Source of the DNA: Cecembia lonarensis LW9
GTDB lineage: Bacteria > Bacteroidota > Bacteroidia > Cytophagales > Cyclobacteriaceae
DNA: 64,000 nucleotides
Direction of reading: 5' to 3'
NCBI RefSeq assembly: GCF_000298295.1
Contig: NZ_AMGM01000016.1
Coordinates: 1-64,000, forward strand
A program made the position numbers and the translations under genes. Shown here piece after piece: positions 17,230 to 26,375 of this stretch. Each line of letters starts with the position of its first letter. Within the stretch, counting starts at the first letter, position 1. The notes under the pieces were generated by a model that had not been told where the DNA came from, did not search any database, and worked only from the letters and a program-made list of their open reading frames with translations.

Positions 17230-17385
17230 TCATTGAATTGAAATCAATATTTTAAAAAATAGCACTCTAGTCTCTACCTGATTAATAGCTGCAAGATCTC
17301 TGTCCACCATCACCTGCACGTCTCTAATAGAATTGATCAGATTTTGAATTTTGGTATCAGAAATAATTTCGAATCCTTTTGTCAT
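17230..17385 (-). pseudogene. Truncated ORF6N-domain protein remnant
   Basis: A 51-codon open frame from an ATG at 17385 to a TGA at 17230. Its middle part (KIQNLINSIRDVQVMVDRDL, then AAINQVETRVL) matches the start of the ORF6N domain, whose usual form is I..IRG.QVMLDRDLA.LY.VETK.LNQAVKRN. After VETRVL the sequence changes to FFKILISIQ and stops, so the rest of the domain is gone. ORF6N proteins are phage- or mobile-element-associated DNA-binding proteins. Presumed non-functional. The position next to a tRNA fits a decayed integration site (inference). Confidence 0.75.
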
Positions 17386-17429
17386 AATCTAAACTTAAAA
17401 TAAAACAGCTACTAAAAACTCTTACAATT

Positions 17430-17522
17430 TCACTCTCTTACCAAGTCCCCTATCTGCTTGACAACCGACTTGGACTCGAGAAGCATTGTCAAAGCCATCC
17501 ATACATAATTCGGGTTGAACAA
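17430..17522 (-). other. Possible tail of a degraded gene
   Basis: A 30-codon open stretch ending in TGA at 17430 reads LFNPNYVWMALTMLLESKSV then VKQIGDLVRE, with protein-like composition, immediately preceded by two in-frame stops. It may be the C-terminus of a decayed gene upstream of the ORF6N remnant. I do not recognise the family. The rest of 17386-17598 shows no gene, hairpin or clear promoter. Confidence 0.3.
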
Positions 17523-17598
17523 TTATTAACCCCTATACTTTCCTCAGCACTATAAAATCCTTAATTTTACCTAAGCGTTTCATCAAACATCTTTTTTC

Positions 17599-19020
17599 AT
17601 GGCTTACAATGATTCCCGGAGAGCAGCCTTTAGGTTGTTCAAAAAATTAAAATATGGATGGATTTGGGCTACCTCTACATTTACCGGCAACTTTATACTC
17701 GCCATTGTTATCACTTCCTTTTTTCGGAATCTAGGGTATGAAGATGATGTTAATTATGTTTTTTTTCTAAGTGTTCTGGCTATTGGCCTTTGGGTCACTG
17801 AATCCATACCCCCTTTTGCAGTGGGCATATTTATCATTGCAGGCTTATTGATGGGGTTTGGAACCGATTTTATTCTAGAAGACCACAAAACGCCTGTAGA
17901 AATGTACCTGGGTACCTGGACAAGTAATGTGATCTGGCTTTTACTGGGTGGTTTTTTTCTCGCAGAAGGGATGAGCATTGTTGCACTGGACAGGGCTCTA
18001 TTCCGCTTTACTTTGAATAAATTTGGAGAGGATCCCAACCGGCTTCTATTAGGATTGATGCTCACCACGGCTGCGGGGAGTATGGTCATGTCCAACACAG
18101 CCACCACTGCTATGATGATCTCTTCCATTTTGCCTTTGGCAAGGTTAATGGGTAAGGATTCCGAATACACCAAAGCCCTCCTCGTGGGGATTCCCGCAGC
18201 AGCAACGCTAGGCGGAATGGGCACCATCATTGGCAGCACTCCCAATGCCATTGCTGTTGGTGCCCTACAGGAAAAAGGCATCAGTCTCACTTTTGTGGAT
18301 TGGATGATTTTCGGACTGCCCACAGCATTGATTGCCGTTTTACTATTTTGGAAATTCCTCACTAAAAAACTTCATTTAAGCCAAGTACAATTGGACCTTT
18401 CCGAAATGAAAGGGCGCAACCAAAGCAAAAAAGGATTTGAGCGCAATGCGGTGCTTTTCACGCTTTTTATAACTGTAAGTATGTGGCTCTCCGAACCCCT
18501 ACATGGCATTCCCATAGCAGCTACTTCCGCCATTCCCATTGTTCTCCTGACCCTATTTCAGGTCATCAAGGCAGAAGATGTTCGCCGACTACCTTGGGAT
18601 ACTTTAATGCTGGTAGCAGGAGGTCTGGCCTTGGGGATTGCTATGGTAGATGTGGGACTGACTGACATCATCATGGAAAAAATCTCCCAATTGCCCATTC
18701 CAATGGTCGGAGTGGCATTGGTTTTTGCCATTATTGCTGTACTGATTTCCAATATTATGAGCAATACAGCTGCCTCAGCCATCCTAGTACCTTTAGGACT
18801 TTCACTCCCTGGGATTTGGGGAATTGCTGTGCCATTGATAGTAGCCTTGAGCTGCTCATCAGCACTCCTCCTTCCCGTCTCCACGCCTTCTAACGCCATT
18901 TCCTTCTCCACAGGAATGGTAGAACAGAAAAGCTTCAGACCAGGGGGCTTATTGATGATTATTCTGGGACCTATTTTGGCCTTCTTAGTCGTATTGCTTT
19001 ATACTTGGGTATTTCATTAA
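17599..19020 (+). CDS. SLC13/DASS family anion transporter
   Basis: 473-aa inner-membrane protein with about 11-12 hydrophobic helices. Two SNT signature regions are present, MSNTATTAMM and MSNTAASAIL, one in each inverted half, as in sodium-coupled dicarboxylate or sulfate carriers (VcINDY type). The family sequence PPFAVG and the long helix with WLLLGGFFLAEG support this. Substrate (succinate/malate versus sulfate) cannot be decided by eye. It stands alone, converging with the TIM-barrel gene. Confidence 0.92.
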   Translation: MAYNDSRRAAFRLFKKLKYGWIWATSTFTGNFILAIVITSFFRNLGYEDDVNYVFFLSVLAIGLWVTESIPPFAVGIFIIAGLLMGFGTDFILEDHKTPVEMYLGTWTSNVIWLLLGGFFLAEGMSIVALDRALFRFTLNKFGEDPNRLLLGLMLTTAAGSMVMSNTATTAMMISSILPLARLMGKDSEYTKALLVGIPAAATLGGMGTIIGSTPNAIAVGALQEKGISLTFVDWMIFGLPTALIAVLLFWKFLTKKLHLSQVQLDLSEMKGRNQSKKGFERNAVLFTLFITVSMWLSEPLHGIPIAATSAIPIVLLTLFQVIKAEDVRRLPWDTLMLVAGGLALGIAMVDVGLTDIIMEKISQLPIPMVGVALVFAIIAVLISNIMSNTAASAILVPLGLSLPGIWGIAVPLIVALSCSSALLLPVSTPSNAISFSTGMVEQKSFRPGGLLMIILGPILAFLVVLLYTWVFH

Positions 19021-19084
19021 CAGCTACCGCTTATTGCACATGTCAAAAGAAGACCGGAAAATAGGTTAATAAAAGCTATTGAAA

Positions 19085-20005
19085 TTAAACTTGCGCCACC
19101 AAAGCCCTCATCTTCTCTAATCCGGTCTTAGCCACTGCTAAAGCATCCTGTTTCCAGTAATCCGGATTAAATAGCTCCAAGGATAGGACCTTCTTCCCTC
19201 CCATCGCCTTTAAGTCAGCTAATATTTCTTTCATAGGAGCGGCCCCATCTCCAGGGTAAACCCTATCCTTATCCTGCTGTTCGGCTCTGGGAATATGGGT
19301 GACAAAATCATTCATATGAAAAACTTCTATGACATGTCCTTGAACCATTTTCAAGCCATCATAGCCGGAACCTCCCCTAAACAAATGATAAATATCAGGA
19401 AGAATCCTTGCATCCTTATCATTGGCTACCGCTGCCACCATTAGGACTTGGCCCAAATGATGAAAGTATGGAAAAGCACCCCAAAACTCCAACTGAGGCA
19501 TCACACCCGTTTTTCTTCCTAGATCCAAAAGCATTTTATAGCGCTCTCCTGCCTGAAACAAATCCAAGTCAGCATCCACTCCAAATGCGGGGGCTGCAAC
19601 CCGTGTGCAATCTAAAGCGGCCAAAAGTTCCATTTCCTGCTCCATTTGATCAAAGCCGCCTTTTCTTTTAGTCTCATCATCTACCATCCAAGGGGCAAAT
19701 CCAATCGCATTTTCAAATTTCAATCCGCTATCAGCGATAAGCTTTTTCAAACTGCCCACTGAATTCCCGGCCTTAATATATTCCTGAAGGTCCCTGATCC
19801 ATAATTCCACTCCGTCATATCCAGCTCTTGCTGCAATATCAAGATAACCTTTCAGACCCGGTTGCTGCCCCATAATCGTACTGGTATTCAAACAAAAACT
19901 AAACTGAGCAGCTGCTTGGGCAGGACTGGCCTGCAATGCATTGGCTGTCAAAAAAGCACCGGCTCCAAGGCCCATTGATTTGATGGCATCTCGTCTGGAT
20001 ATCAT
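19085..20005 (-). CDS. Exported sugar phosphate isomerase/epimerase-like TIM-barrel protein
   Basis: 306 aa with an N-terminal twin-arginine-like signal (MISRRDAIKSMGLGAGAF) and an Ala-rich cleavage region (PAQA), followed by an AP-endonuclease-2 type TIM barrel: YDGVELWIRDL, a metal-site Glu in QLEFWGAF, HMNDF, YPGDGAAPM and LSLELFNPDYW. Family members include hydroxypyruvate isomerase and keto-sugar epimerases, with a metal held by Glu/Asp/His. The substrate is unknown; the Tat signal points to a periplasmic location. Confidence 0.87.
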   Translation of the reverse strand: MISRRDAIKSMGLGAGAFLTANALQASPAQAAAQFSFCLNTSTIMGQQPGLKGYLDIAARAGYDGVELWIRDLQEYIKAGNSVGSLKKLIADSGLKFENAIGFAPWMVDDETKRKGGFDQMEQEMELLAALDCTRVAAPAFGVDADLDLFQAGERYKMLLDLGRKTGVMPQLEFWGAFPYFHHLGQVLMVAAVANDKDARILPDIYHLFRGGSGYDGLKMVQGHVIEVFHMNDFVTHIPRAEQQDKDRVYPGDGAAPMKEILADLKAMGGKKVLSLELFNPDYWKQDALAVAKTGLEKMRALVAQV

Positions 20006-20118
20006 GTAATTGAGGTTTTAGGTTTGATGGATAATCTTACATCAGAACTTAAAAATAAGCGAATTAACACTCAAGAATCAACCATTCATAAAAATATTCA
20101 GACTAAATCCATTTGAAC

Positions 20119-20142
20119 TAAATTAATTTGGTAAATTAATTT
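20119..20142. repeat. Two tandem copies of an AT-rich palindrome
   Basis: TAAATTAATTT occurs twice with a 13-bp period (20119-20129 and 20132-20142), and each contains the self-complementary AAATTAATTT. It lies 21 bp before the start of the TonB/DUF4249 operon, so it may be promoter or operator DNA. No exact TAnnTTTG box is seen there. Confidence 0.4.
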
Positions 20143-20163
20143 TTGATCAGTTTTATCTTTTAC

Positions 20164-20880
20164 ATGAAAGCTCCTGTACTTGTGTTTTTTTTGGTGTTTT
20201 CCCCGTATATAAATGAGGTATTTTCCCAAAACGGTAACGGACTGGAGATCACTTACAGAAAGAACATTACTTTAGACCAAGAGGTAATCAGCGGGGGCTA
20301 TTTTGTGGATCCTCCAAAGGAATATGAGGGCCATCCCTATTTTATCACCAGAAATTTTGAATCAAGCGAAATAACCATCAACGGTTTAAACTATAAAGGA
20401 GTACCCCTTTTATACAATATTTGGGAAGATCAGGTCTTGACCTTTCATCCCATCCACAAACAAAAAATATTGATCAGATCGGATAAAATTAATGCATTTA
20501 CCCTTCAACTAGACACCTCGGTGTCATTTGTACGTTTGGAAGACAATCCATCTTATAGCCATCATGGCAGTGGCATTTATGAATCCCTTGGAGATGGCCC
20601 CGCAAGACTGTTGATCAAACATAGAAAGCTTACCCGATCAAAAAGGGAGGTCAGCATTTTCAGTAAAGAGTTTTATGAAGAGCAGGATTATTTTCTGAAA
20701 AAAAATGGGGAAATTCTCAAAGTAGCCAATAGAAAACAGGCCATAGATTTTTTAGCCTTGGAAAAGAAGGCTGTCAAGCGGTTAAGTAGAGCCTCTAATT
20801 TATATTTCAGGACAGACAAGAAAGATTACCTTTCCCTTTTGGTGGAACTTTATAATCAAGCGCAGGATGAAAAGAAATAA
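20164..20880 (+). CDS. Exported protein of unknown function, first gene of the TonB/DUF4249 operon
   Basis: About 238 aa from the Met at 20164, chosen because the signal peptide (MKAPVLVFFLVFSPY...VFSQ) begins there. A start at 20143 adds seven residues. The mature part shows no domain I recognise. It begins with beta-strand-like segments (LEITYRKNITL, IRSDKINAFTLQLD) and ends in a Lys/Arg-rich helical region (LALEKKAVKRLSRASNLYF). The last 14 nt overlap the TonB-receptor gene. A periplasmic partner of the receptor is plausible from context only. Confidence 0.75.
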   Translation: MKAPVLVFFLVFSPYINEVFSQNGNGLEITYRKNITLDQEVISGGYFVDPPKEYEGHPYFITRNFESSEITINGLNYKGVPLLYNIWEDQVLTFHPIHKQKILIRSDKINAFTLQLDTSVSFVRLEDNPSYSHHGSGIYESLGDGPARLLIKHRKLTRSKREVSIFSKEFYEEQDYFLKKNGEILKVANRKQAIDFLALEKKAVKRLSRASNLYFRTDKKDYLSLLVELYNQAQDEKK

Positions 20881-23620
20881 ATTGCTCTTGATTATAATCT
20901 ATTCATTGGTGATCAATTCACTCTTTCATGCCCCATCGCATGCCCAGGTCCAAGAAAAAATTTCTGGCTTATTTCCAGGAATACCTTTTCCAAGGTTTAC
21001 CCAACAAGTGACTTCAATGACGGACTACCGTTTCTATTTTTCACCGGATGACCTTCAGGATTTTCAGGTCAACATCAGCGCAAAGGACAACACTTTATCA
21101 CAAATTCTAGAGGCTGTTTTTGACCAAACAGATTTCAAATTCAGCATTGATAGTGAAGAAAGAGTATTTATCACCAAGCACCAACCCTTAGACCTTAAGC
21201 TGGCAAAGGACTTTTTTGAAAGGGGCAATTCGAAAGAAGATTTAGATAGTCTCAATCGGCAAACTGATATCGAGAGGGCTTATTCAAGAAATAAACTGTA
21301 TGTAATCGGAAATCCTAGCAGCCAAAAAGAAGCCACTTTAAGCGGTAAAATTACCGGAATTGAAACCGGAAATCCTGTTTTCGGCGCTGTCGTTTTTGAA
21401 AGGGCTGAATACAGGCGGGCCATCAGCAATGAAGATGGATATTTCCAAATCTTGTTGCCGGTGGGAAGACATACCCTGTTTATTCAAAATCTGGGCGGCT
21501 TTATTGAACAAAGGCAAATCAGCCTTCAAGGAGATGGTATCCTGGATGTGGCCATTGAGGAAAATATCATTTCCCTGTCTGAGGTCACGGTAAGCTCTGA
21601 CCGAATGACCAACGTTTCCCGTCCTGAGATGGGTGTTCAAAAATTAAATATACAGTCCATGAAAAAAATCCCGGCCATTTTGGGAGAAGTGGACGTCATC
21701 CGCTCCATACTTACTTTACCTGGAGTACAGACTGTTGGAGAAGCTTCGGTTGGATTTAATGTCAGGGGTGGTGCTGCTGACCAAAACCTTATTCTTTATA
21801 ACCATAGTACCATTTATAACCCCTCTCATTTATTTGGTTTATTTTCTGCTTTTAATCCGGATGTTGTAGAATCAGTAGAGCTGTATAAAGCAGGTATTCC
21901 TGTCCAATATGGTGGCAGATTATCTTCCGTACTGGACATCAAAGCCAATTATGGCAATAATGAGAAAATACGGGTCACAGGAGGTATAGGCCTTCTGACG
22001 GGAAGATTGAGTGTAGATGGCCCAATTGGCGAACGCACCACTTTTTCCTTAGGCGCTAGAAGTACCTACTCGGATTGGCTCCTTCAGTTATTAGAAGAAA
22101 ACACAGATTTCAATGATGGCAGGGCTTCATTTTATGACCTCAATTTCAGTATGTCCCATCAACTGAACAACAAAAACATTATCCGGGTCAATGCCTACAA
22201 CAGCAATGACAACTTTAGATTTGATAGAGACACCACTTTCCGCTATGAAAACCTGAATTTCAATATAGGCTGGACACATTATTTCAATGAAAGGCTGGAA
22301 GCTGAATTGGTGCTTGGAAGGGACAATTATGCTTTTGGAATTGAAGGAAGGGACAATCCAAGCAATGCCTATGACTTTGGATTCAATATCAGGCAGGACT
22401 TCGCAAAAATACATTTCAACTACGATTACAATTTTAGGCATAAGTTCAATTTTGGCGTCCAAAGTACCCGATACAGGTTAAACCCAGGCAAAATCCAACC
22501 CTCAGGATTAGAATCAATCGTAGTTACAGAAGAAGTCAATCAGGAACATGCCCTGGAGAGTGCTTTTTATTTTGGAGACAACATTGAAATCAGTGAGCAA
22601 TTAACCCTAAGTCTAGGGGGAAGATATGTGCTGTATCACTTTTTAGGACCAAATACCGGCAGGTTTTACACCCCCGGACTTCCTATTTCATCCACCACGC
22701 TCAGCAGAGAAGAAACCTTTAACCAAGGGGATGTGATTCAAACGTACCATGGTCCTGAATTCCGCATATCGGGCAGGTACATACTCAATAACATCTCTTC
22801 CATCAAGGCAGGATACAATACCGGAAGACAGTTTATCCATTTGGTTACCAATAATGCCGCCATCGCTCCAACGGATATTTGGAAGCTCAGTGACAACAAT
22901 ATCCTTCCTCAGTGGGGAGATCAAATATCTTTGGGATATTACAGGAACTTGAAGCTGGACAGGTATGAGTTTTCTGTAGAGACTTACCACAGAAGCCTTC
23001 GGAATCTTTTGGATTTCAGATCAGGAAGTACCTTGATTTTGAACAATACCGTAGAACAAGCTGTGGTTCGATCAGAGGGAAGGGCTTACGGAGCAGAAAT
23101 ACTGCTGAGAAAAAATACAGGCAAATTGAACGGTTGGGTGAGTTATACATATTCCAGGTCATTGTTGAGAACCGCAAAAGATGAAGAAGCAGAAAAAATC
23201 AACAATGGGGAATGGTATCCCAATAATTTTGATCAACCCCATAATGCGGTTTTGGTAGGCAATTATGAGTGGAGCAAAAGATTCAGTACGTCCATCAATG
23301 CCAATTACAGTACCGGAAGACCTATCACCCTACCAGTGGCCAAATTTCAATACGGAGGTTCTGAAAGGGTATTTTTCTCAGACAGAAATGCTTACAGAAT
23401 CCCGGACTATTTTAGAATTGACCTTTCTGTCAACATAGAGGGCAACCATAAAGTCAGAAAACTGGCGCATTCTTCCTGGTCATTTGGGGTGTACAATTTG
23501 CTTGGAAGAAGGAATCCCTATTCCGTCTTTTTCACGCCGGTCAATGGCACATTGCAAGGTTATCAACTTTCGATATTTGCCCAACCAATTCCTTTCATCA
23601 CTTACAATTTTAAAATCTGA
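20867..23620 (+). CDS. TonB-dependent outer-membrane receptor with STN and carboxypeptidase-like domains
   Basis: 917 aa. Signal peptide (to about residue 27), a secretin/TonB short N-terminal (STN) domain at about 35-115, a carboxypeptidase-regulatory-like beta-sandwich at about 160-240 (ATLSGKITGIETGNPVFGA), a plug with LPGVQTVGEASVGFNVRGGA and GIPVQYGGRLSSVLDIKANY, then a 22-strand-type barrel. Such receptors import large or scarce ligands using TonB energy. STN domains often signal to an anti-sigma factor, but no FecI/FecR pair is near. Its TGA overlaps the next ATG (TGATG). Ligand unknown. Confidence 0.95.
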   Translation: MKRNKLLLIIIYSLVINSLFHAPSHAQVQEKISGLFPGIPFPRFTQQVTSMTDYRFYFSPDDLQDFQVNISAKDNTLSQILEAVFDQTDFKFSIDSEERVFITKHQPLDLKLAKDFFERGNSKEDLDSLNRQTDIERAYSRNKLYVIGNPSSQKEATLSGKITGIETGNPVFGAVVFERAEYRRAISNEDGYFQILLPVGRHTLFIQNLGGFIEQRQISLQGDGILDVAIEENIISLSEVTVSSDRMTNVSRPEMGVQKLNIQSMKKIPAILGEVDVIRSILTLPGVQTVGEASVGFNVRGGAADQNLILYNHSTIYNPSHLFGLFSAFNPDVVESVELYKAGIPVQYGGRLSSVLDIKANYGNNEKIRVTGGIGLLTGRLSVDGPIGERTTFSLGARSTYSDWLLQLLEENTDFNDGRASFYDLNFSMSHQLNNKNIIRVNAYNSNDNFRFDRDTTFRYENLNFNIGWTHYFNERLEAELVLGRDNYAFGIEGRDNPSNAYDFGFNIRQDFAKIHFNYDYNFRHKFNFGVQSTRYRLNPGKIQPSGLESIVVTEEVNQEHALESAFYFGDNIEISEQLTLSLGGRYVLYHFLGPNTGRFYTPGLPISSTTLSREETFNQGDVIQTYHGPEFRISGRYILNNISSIKAGYNTGRQFIHLVTNNAAIAPTDIWKLSDNNILPQWGDQISLGYYRNLKLDRYEFSVETYHRSLRNLLDFRSGSTLILNNTVEQAVVRSEGRAYGAEILLRKNTGKLNGWVSYTYSRSLLRTAKDEEAEKINNGEWYPNNFDQPHNAVLVGNYEWSKRFSTSINANYSTGRPITLPVAKFQYGGSERVFFSDRNAYRIPDYFRIDLSVNIEGNHKVRKLAHSSWSFGVYNLLGRRNPYSVFFTPVNGTLQGYQLSIFAQPIPFITYNFKI

Positions 23621-24771
23621 TGCGTATTTGTTCTCTCTTTAAATATGGCCTTTTTATTCTGGTTACCATGGTTTCCTGTAGAGATCCATTTGAGCCTGAA
23701 CTGAGCGCATTTTCCACTGAAGTTCTGGTGGTAGAGGGCTTTATTGAATTGGAGGGTGAGTCTATTGTAAGATTGAGTAAAACCAGCCCGTTACAAAGTG
23801 AGATTACCGGGAATTTGGTTTCATCTGCATTTATCTCCTTAAGCGATGGGGAAGACAATAGGTGGGACTTTGTAGAATTAGAAGAAGGAATTTATTCATT
23901 GGAGGGGAGTTTTTCAGAAAACAGCACCTATTTTCTGCACATACAATTGAGAAATGGCCATACCTACAGGTCCGAACCCTTAATCCCGGTGATTAGTCCG
24001 GAAATTGAAGTTTTGGATTATATAAGGGATGAGGATGGTGTAGAAATTTTTGTCAGTACCCGAGGGACAGAGGCTGCGCAATATTTCTTATGGACTTTTG
24101 AAGAGCATTGGATCTTTCAGCCGGGGGTGGTATCCCAACTCATTTATGAAAATGGCACTGTAAGGCGGAGATCTGAACAGGAGCGCATTGACAGGTGCTG
24201 GGATAGCAACCTCAATCCCTCCATTGTACTTCAAAATGCGGCAAGGTTTGAGGACAATAGAATCCTTCAAAGGGAATTGGTCCGTATCCCGAATCTATCT
24301 GAAAAACTGACACAACGGTATAGCATTGAAGTGCGGCAAATGGCCATAGATCAATCTGCCTTTGATTTTTGGGACATTTTGAGAAGGAATTCCGAAGATG
24401 TGGGAGGTATTTTCAGTCCTCTTCCTTCTTTGATCAATGGAAACATCCAAAGCCTTTCCGAAGAAGTACCACAAGCAATCGGACATATAAGTATGGGAAA
24501 AACCAGCACAAAAAGGATATACATTGATTTAGATGATGTATTTCCATGGCCGGTATTCATTCCTGAATATGAGTTTTGCTTTGTACTCAACGATACTATC
24601 CCTCCGAATTTAGTCAGCACTCAATTCGCCTCTGGCAACCTTATTCCAGCCAGGGATATTTTTAACCAAATGGGGGCTTTATTAGGTTACAGGGCTTCCA
24701 ACCGTGCCTGTACAGATTGCACTTTAAGAGGGACCAATGTCAGACCTGAATTTTGGGAGGACCAACAATGA
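23620..24771 (+). CDS. DUF4249 family lipoprotein
   Basis: 383 aa. Lipobox VSC at Cys20, then a beta-rich body beginning RDPFEPEL with VLVVEGFIE, as in DUF4249. The C-terminus carries the family-like pair CTDC (364-367) and ends RPEFWEDQQ. DUF4249 proteins are usually next to TonB-dependent receptors in Bacteroidota and have no assigned function. A surface-exposed lid or binding protein comparable to SusD is a reasonable hypothesis. It is coupled to the genes on both sides by TGATG and ATGA overlaps. Confidence 0.9.
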   Translation: MRICSLFKYGLFILVTMVSCRDPFEPELSAFSTEVLVVEGFIELEGESIVRLSKTSPLQSEITGNLVSSAFISLSDGEDNRWDFVELEEGIYSLEGSFSENSTYFLHIQLRNGHTYRSEPLIPVISPEIEVLDYIRDEDGVEIFVSTRGTEAAQYFLWTFEEHWIFQPGVVSQLIYENGTVRRRSEQERIDRCWDSNLNPSIVLQNAARFEDNRILQRELVRIPNLSEKLTQRYSIEVRQMAIDQSAFDFWDILRRNSEDVGGIFSPLPSLINGNIQSLSEEVPQAIGHISMGKTSTKRIYIDLDDVFPWPVFIPEYEFCFVLNDTIPPNLVSTQFASGNLIPARDIFNQMGALLGYRASNRACTDCTLRGTNVRPEFWEDQQ

Positions 24772-26375
24772 AACCATTGAAACTGATTTTACTCTTTTTT
24801 GTAAGTTTTAGCGCTTTTGGCCAATCTTTGGAAAAAGAAGAAGTCTTTGCACATATTTCCAAAAATATCAGTCTGGTCAACGAACAAATTTGGTTCTACC
24901 TTTCGGTGAGCAATAATGATCAAGCCAGCCCCTCTAAAATTGCTTATGCAGAAATCATAGACAGAGAGAGCCTGCCAGTTATGCAGTTGATCATCCCTTT
25001 GCATCAGGGAAGGGCTGAAGGCGTATTGGAAATACCACCACACCTAGAATCTGACCACTATCTCCTACGGTTTTATACAAGAATTAGCCCTCTCAATGAG
25101 AAAAGTGACAAAGGTGTTTTCAATCAAATGATCACCATTATCAATCCTAAAAAAGGGCCCATTTCACCAAGGCAAAAGCAATCTCAAAAAACATACAAAT
25201 TCCAAAGAGCCGGAGTTTTTCATATTTCGGAAAGTAGCGTAAGGAAAAATTCTGAAAATATTTTGACTCAAACTACCCTCCAAGATCCGTACTGTATTTC
25301 AATTGCGATAGAAAACCCTTTTCTTCCTGAAGATTTTCAAGGCTTCATCGGACAGGAAATCTACCAACCTTTGGATGAAAAAAATACAGTGATCCCAGAG
25401 CTATACGGACATATCGTCCATGGGAAAAATCTTGATCAGATGGCTGATCCCACAGAAACTTTTTTCCTTTCTGCACATGGAAGACAATCCGTACTGCATT
25501 CAGCTAATCCTGACCAAGAGGGCAACATGTTTTTCGAACTTGGCCCCCTGAAGGCATATGACTTTTTAATTGCCCAGTCCCTAAATTATGAAAAACAGCT
25601 CAATTTTGCTCCCCAATCCCCTTTTTGGAACCTAAGATTGAAGGATGATTTAATTTTTCCATCGCTCGAGTTGAATGAAAAAGATCGGGAATTTTTGGAA
25701 GTATTGATTTTGGCTGCCCAGCTCAACCCACACTTTATCCCCGAGAAAGCACCTGAACCACAGCCCATTGTCACGGGCTTGGTGGCAGATAAAACCTACT
25801 TCCTGGATGATTATTCCCGCTTTGAAAATATGGAAACCACCCTTAGGGAATATGTCCCTGAGGTACTGGTCCGAAGACAAAATCGTAAGACCGTTTTTAA
25901 ATTGCTCAACAGCCCATTAAATGGCCTTTTTCAAGAAAACCCCCTCATCTTGATTGATGCGATGCCAGTATTTGACACCGATGCTTTGGCAAAATTTGAT
26001 CCAAAGGATATAGAAAAATTAGAAGTACTCACTAGGGAATTCTCATTTAATGAAGACAAGTTTGCCGGAGTAATGAGTTTGACCTCATTCCAAAATGATT
26101 TTGGGAAATTCGAACTCCCTACAAACTCCTTGTACTTGAATTACTGGCCGATATTAAAGCCCAAAAAACTTGAAACACCACACTTTAATCCAAACATAGG
26201 TGTAGCCAACTACCCTGATTTCAGGAGCTGCCTGATTTGGCACACAACCCAATCCGCTGAGCAACTCAAATTTTACACTTCAGAAATCACTGGTAAATAC
26301 GAAATAACGGTATCCTTTTTCAATGAAAACGGCATACCTCAATCTTTTAAAACCAATATAGAGGTAATCGATTAA
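24768..26375 (+). CDS. Exported MG2-like / plug-like protein, last gene of the TonB/DUF4249 operon
   Basis: 535 aa from the ATG at 24768, which overlaps the DUF4249 stop (ATGA). Signal peptide MKPLKLILLFFVSFSAFG. The N-terminal ~100 residues resemble a macroglobulin MG2-type beta-sandwich seen in many Bacteroidota exported proteins (SLVNEQIWFYLSVSN ... DHYLLRFYTRI). Near the C-terminus a segment resembles part of a TonB plug (PLILIDAMPVFDTDALAKFD then IEKLEVL). No barrel follows. Function unknown; perhaps an accessory to the receptor. The final 4 nt overlap the end of the opposite mscS-type gene. Confidence 0.8.
   Translation: MKPLKLILLFFVSFSAFGQSLEKEEVFAHISKNISLVNEQIWFYLSVSNNDQASPSKIAYAEIIDRESLPVMQLIIPLHQGRAEGVLEIPPHLESDHYLLRFYTRISPLNEKSDKGVFNQMITIINPKKGPISPRQKQSQKTYKFQRAGVFHISESSVRKNSENILTQTTLQDPYCISIAIENPFLPEDFQGFIGQEIYQPLDEKNTVIPELYGHIVHGKNLDQMADPTETFFLSAHGRQSVLHSANPDQEGNMFFELGPLKAYDFLIAQSLNYEKQLNFAPQSPFWNLRLKDDLIFPSLELNEKDREFLEVLILAAQLNPHFIPEKAPEPQPIVTGLVADKTYFLDDYSRFENMETTLREYVPEVLVRRQNRKTVFKLLNSPLNGLFQENPLILIDAMPVFDTDALAKFDPKDIEKLEVLTREFSFNEDKFAGVMSLTSFQNDFGKFELPTNSLYLNYWPILKPKKLETPHFNPNIGVANYPDFRSCLIWHTTQSAEQLKFYTSEITGKYEITVSFFNENGIPQSFKTNIEVID

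Noticed and set aside
17754-18362. A 202-codon minus-strand open frame opposite the SLC13 transporter gene
   Set aside because: It mirrors the hydrophobic codons of the transporter and has no recognisable domain; the transporter motifs on the plus strand are decisive.
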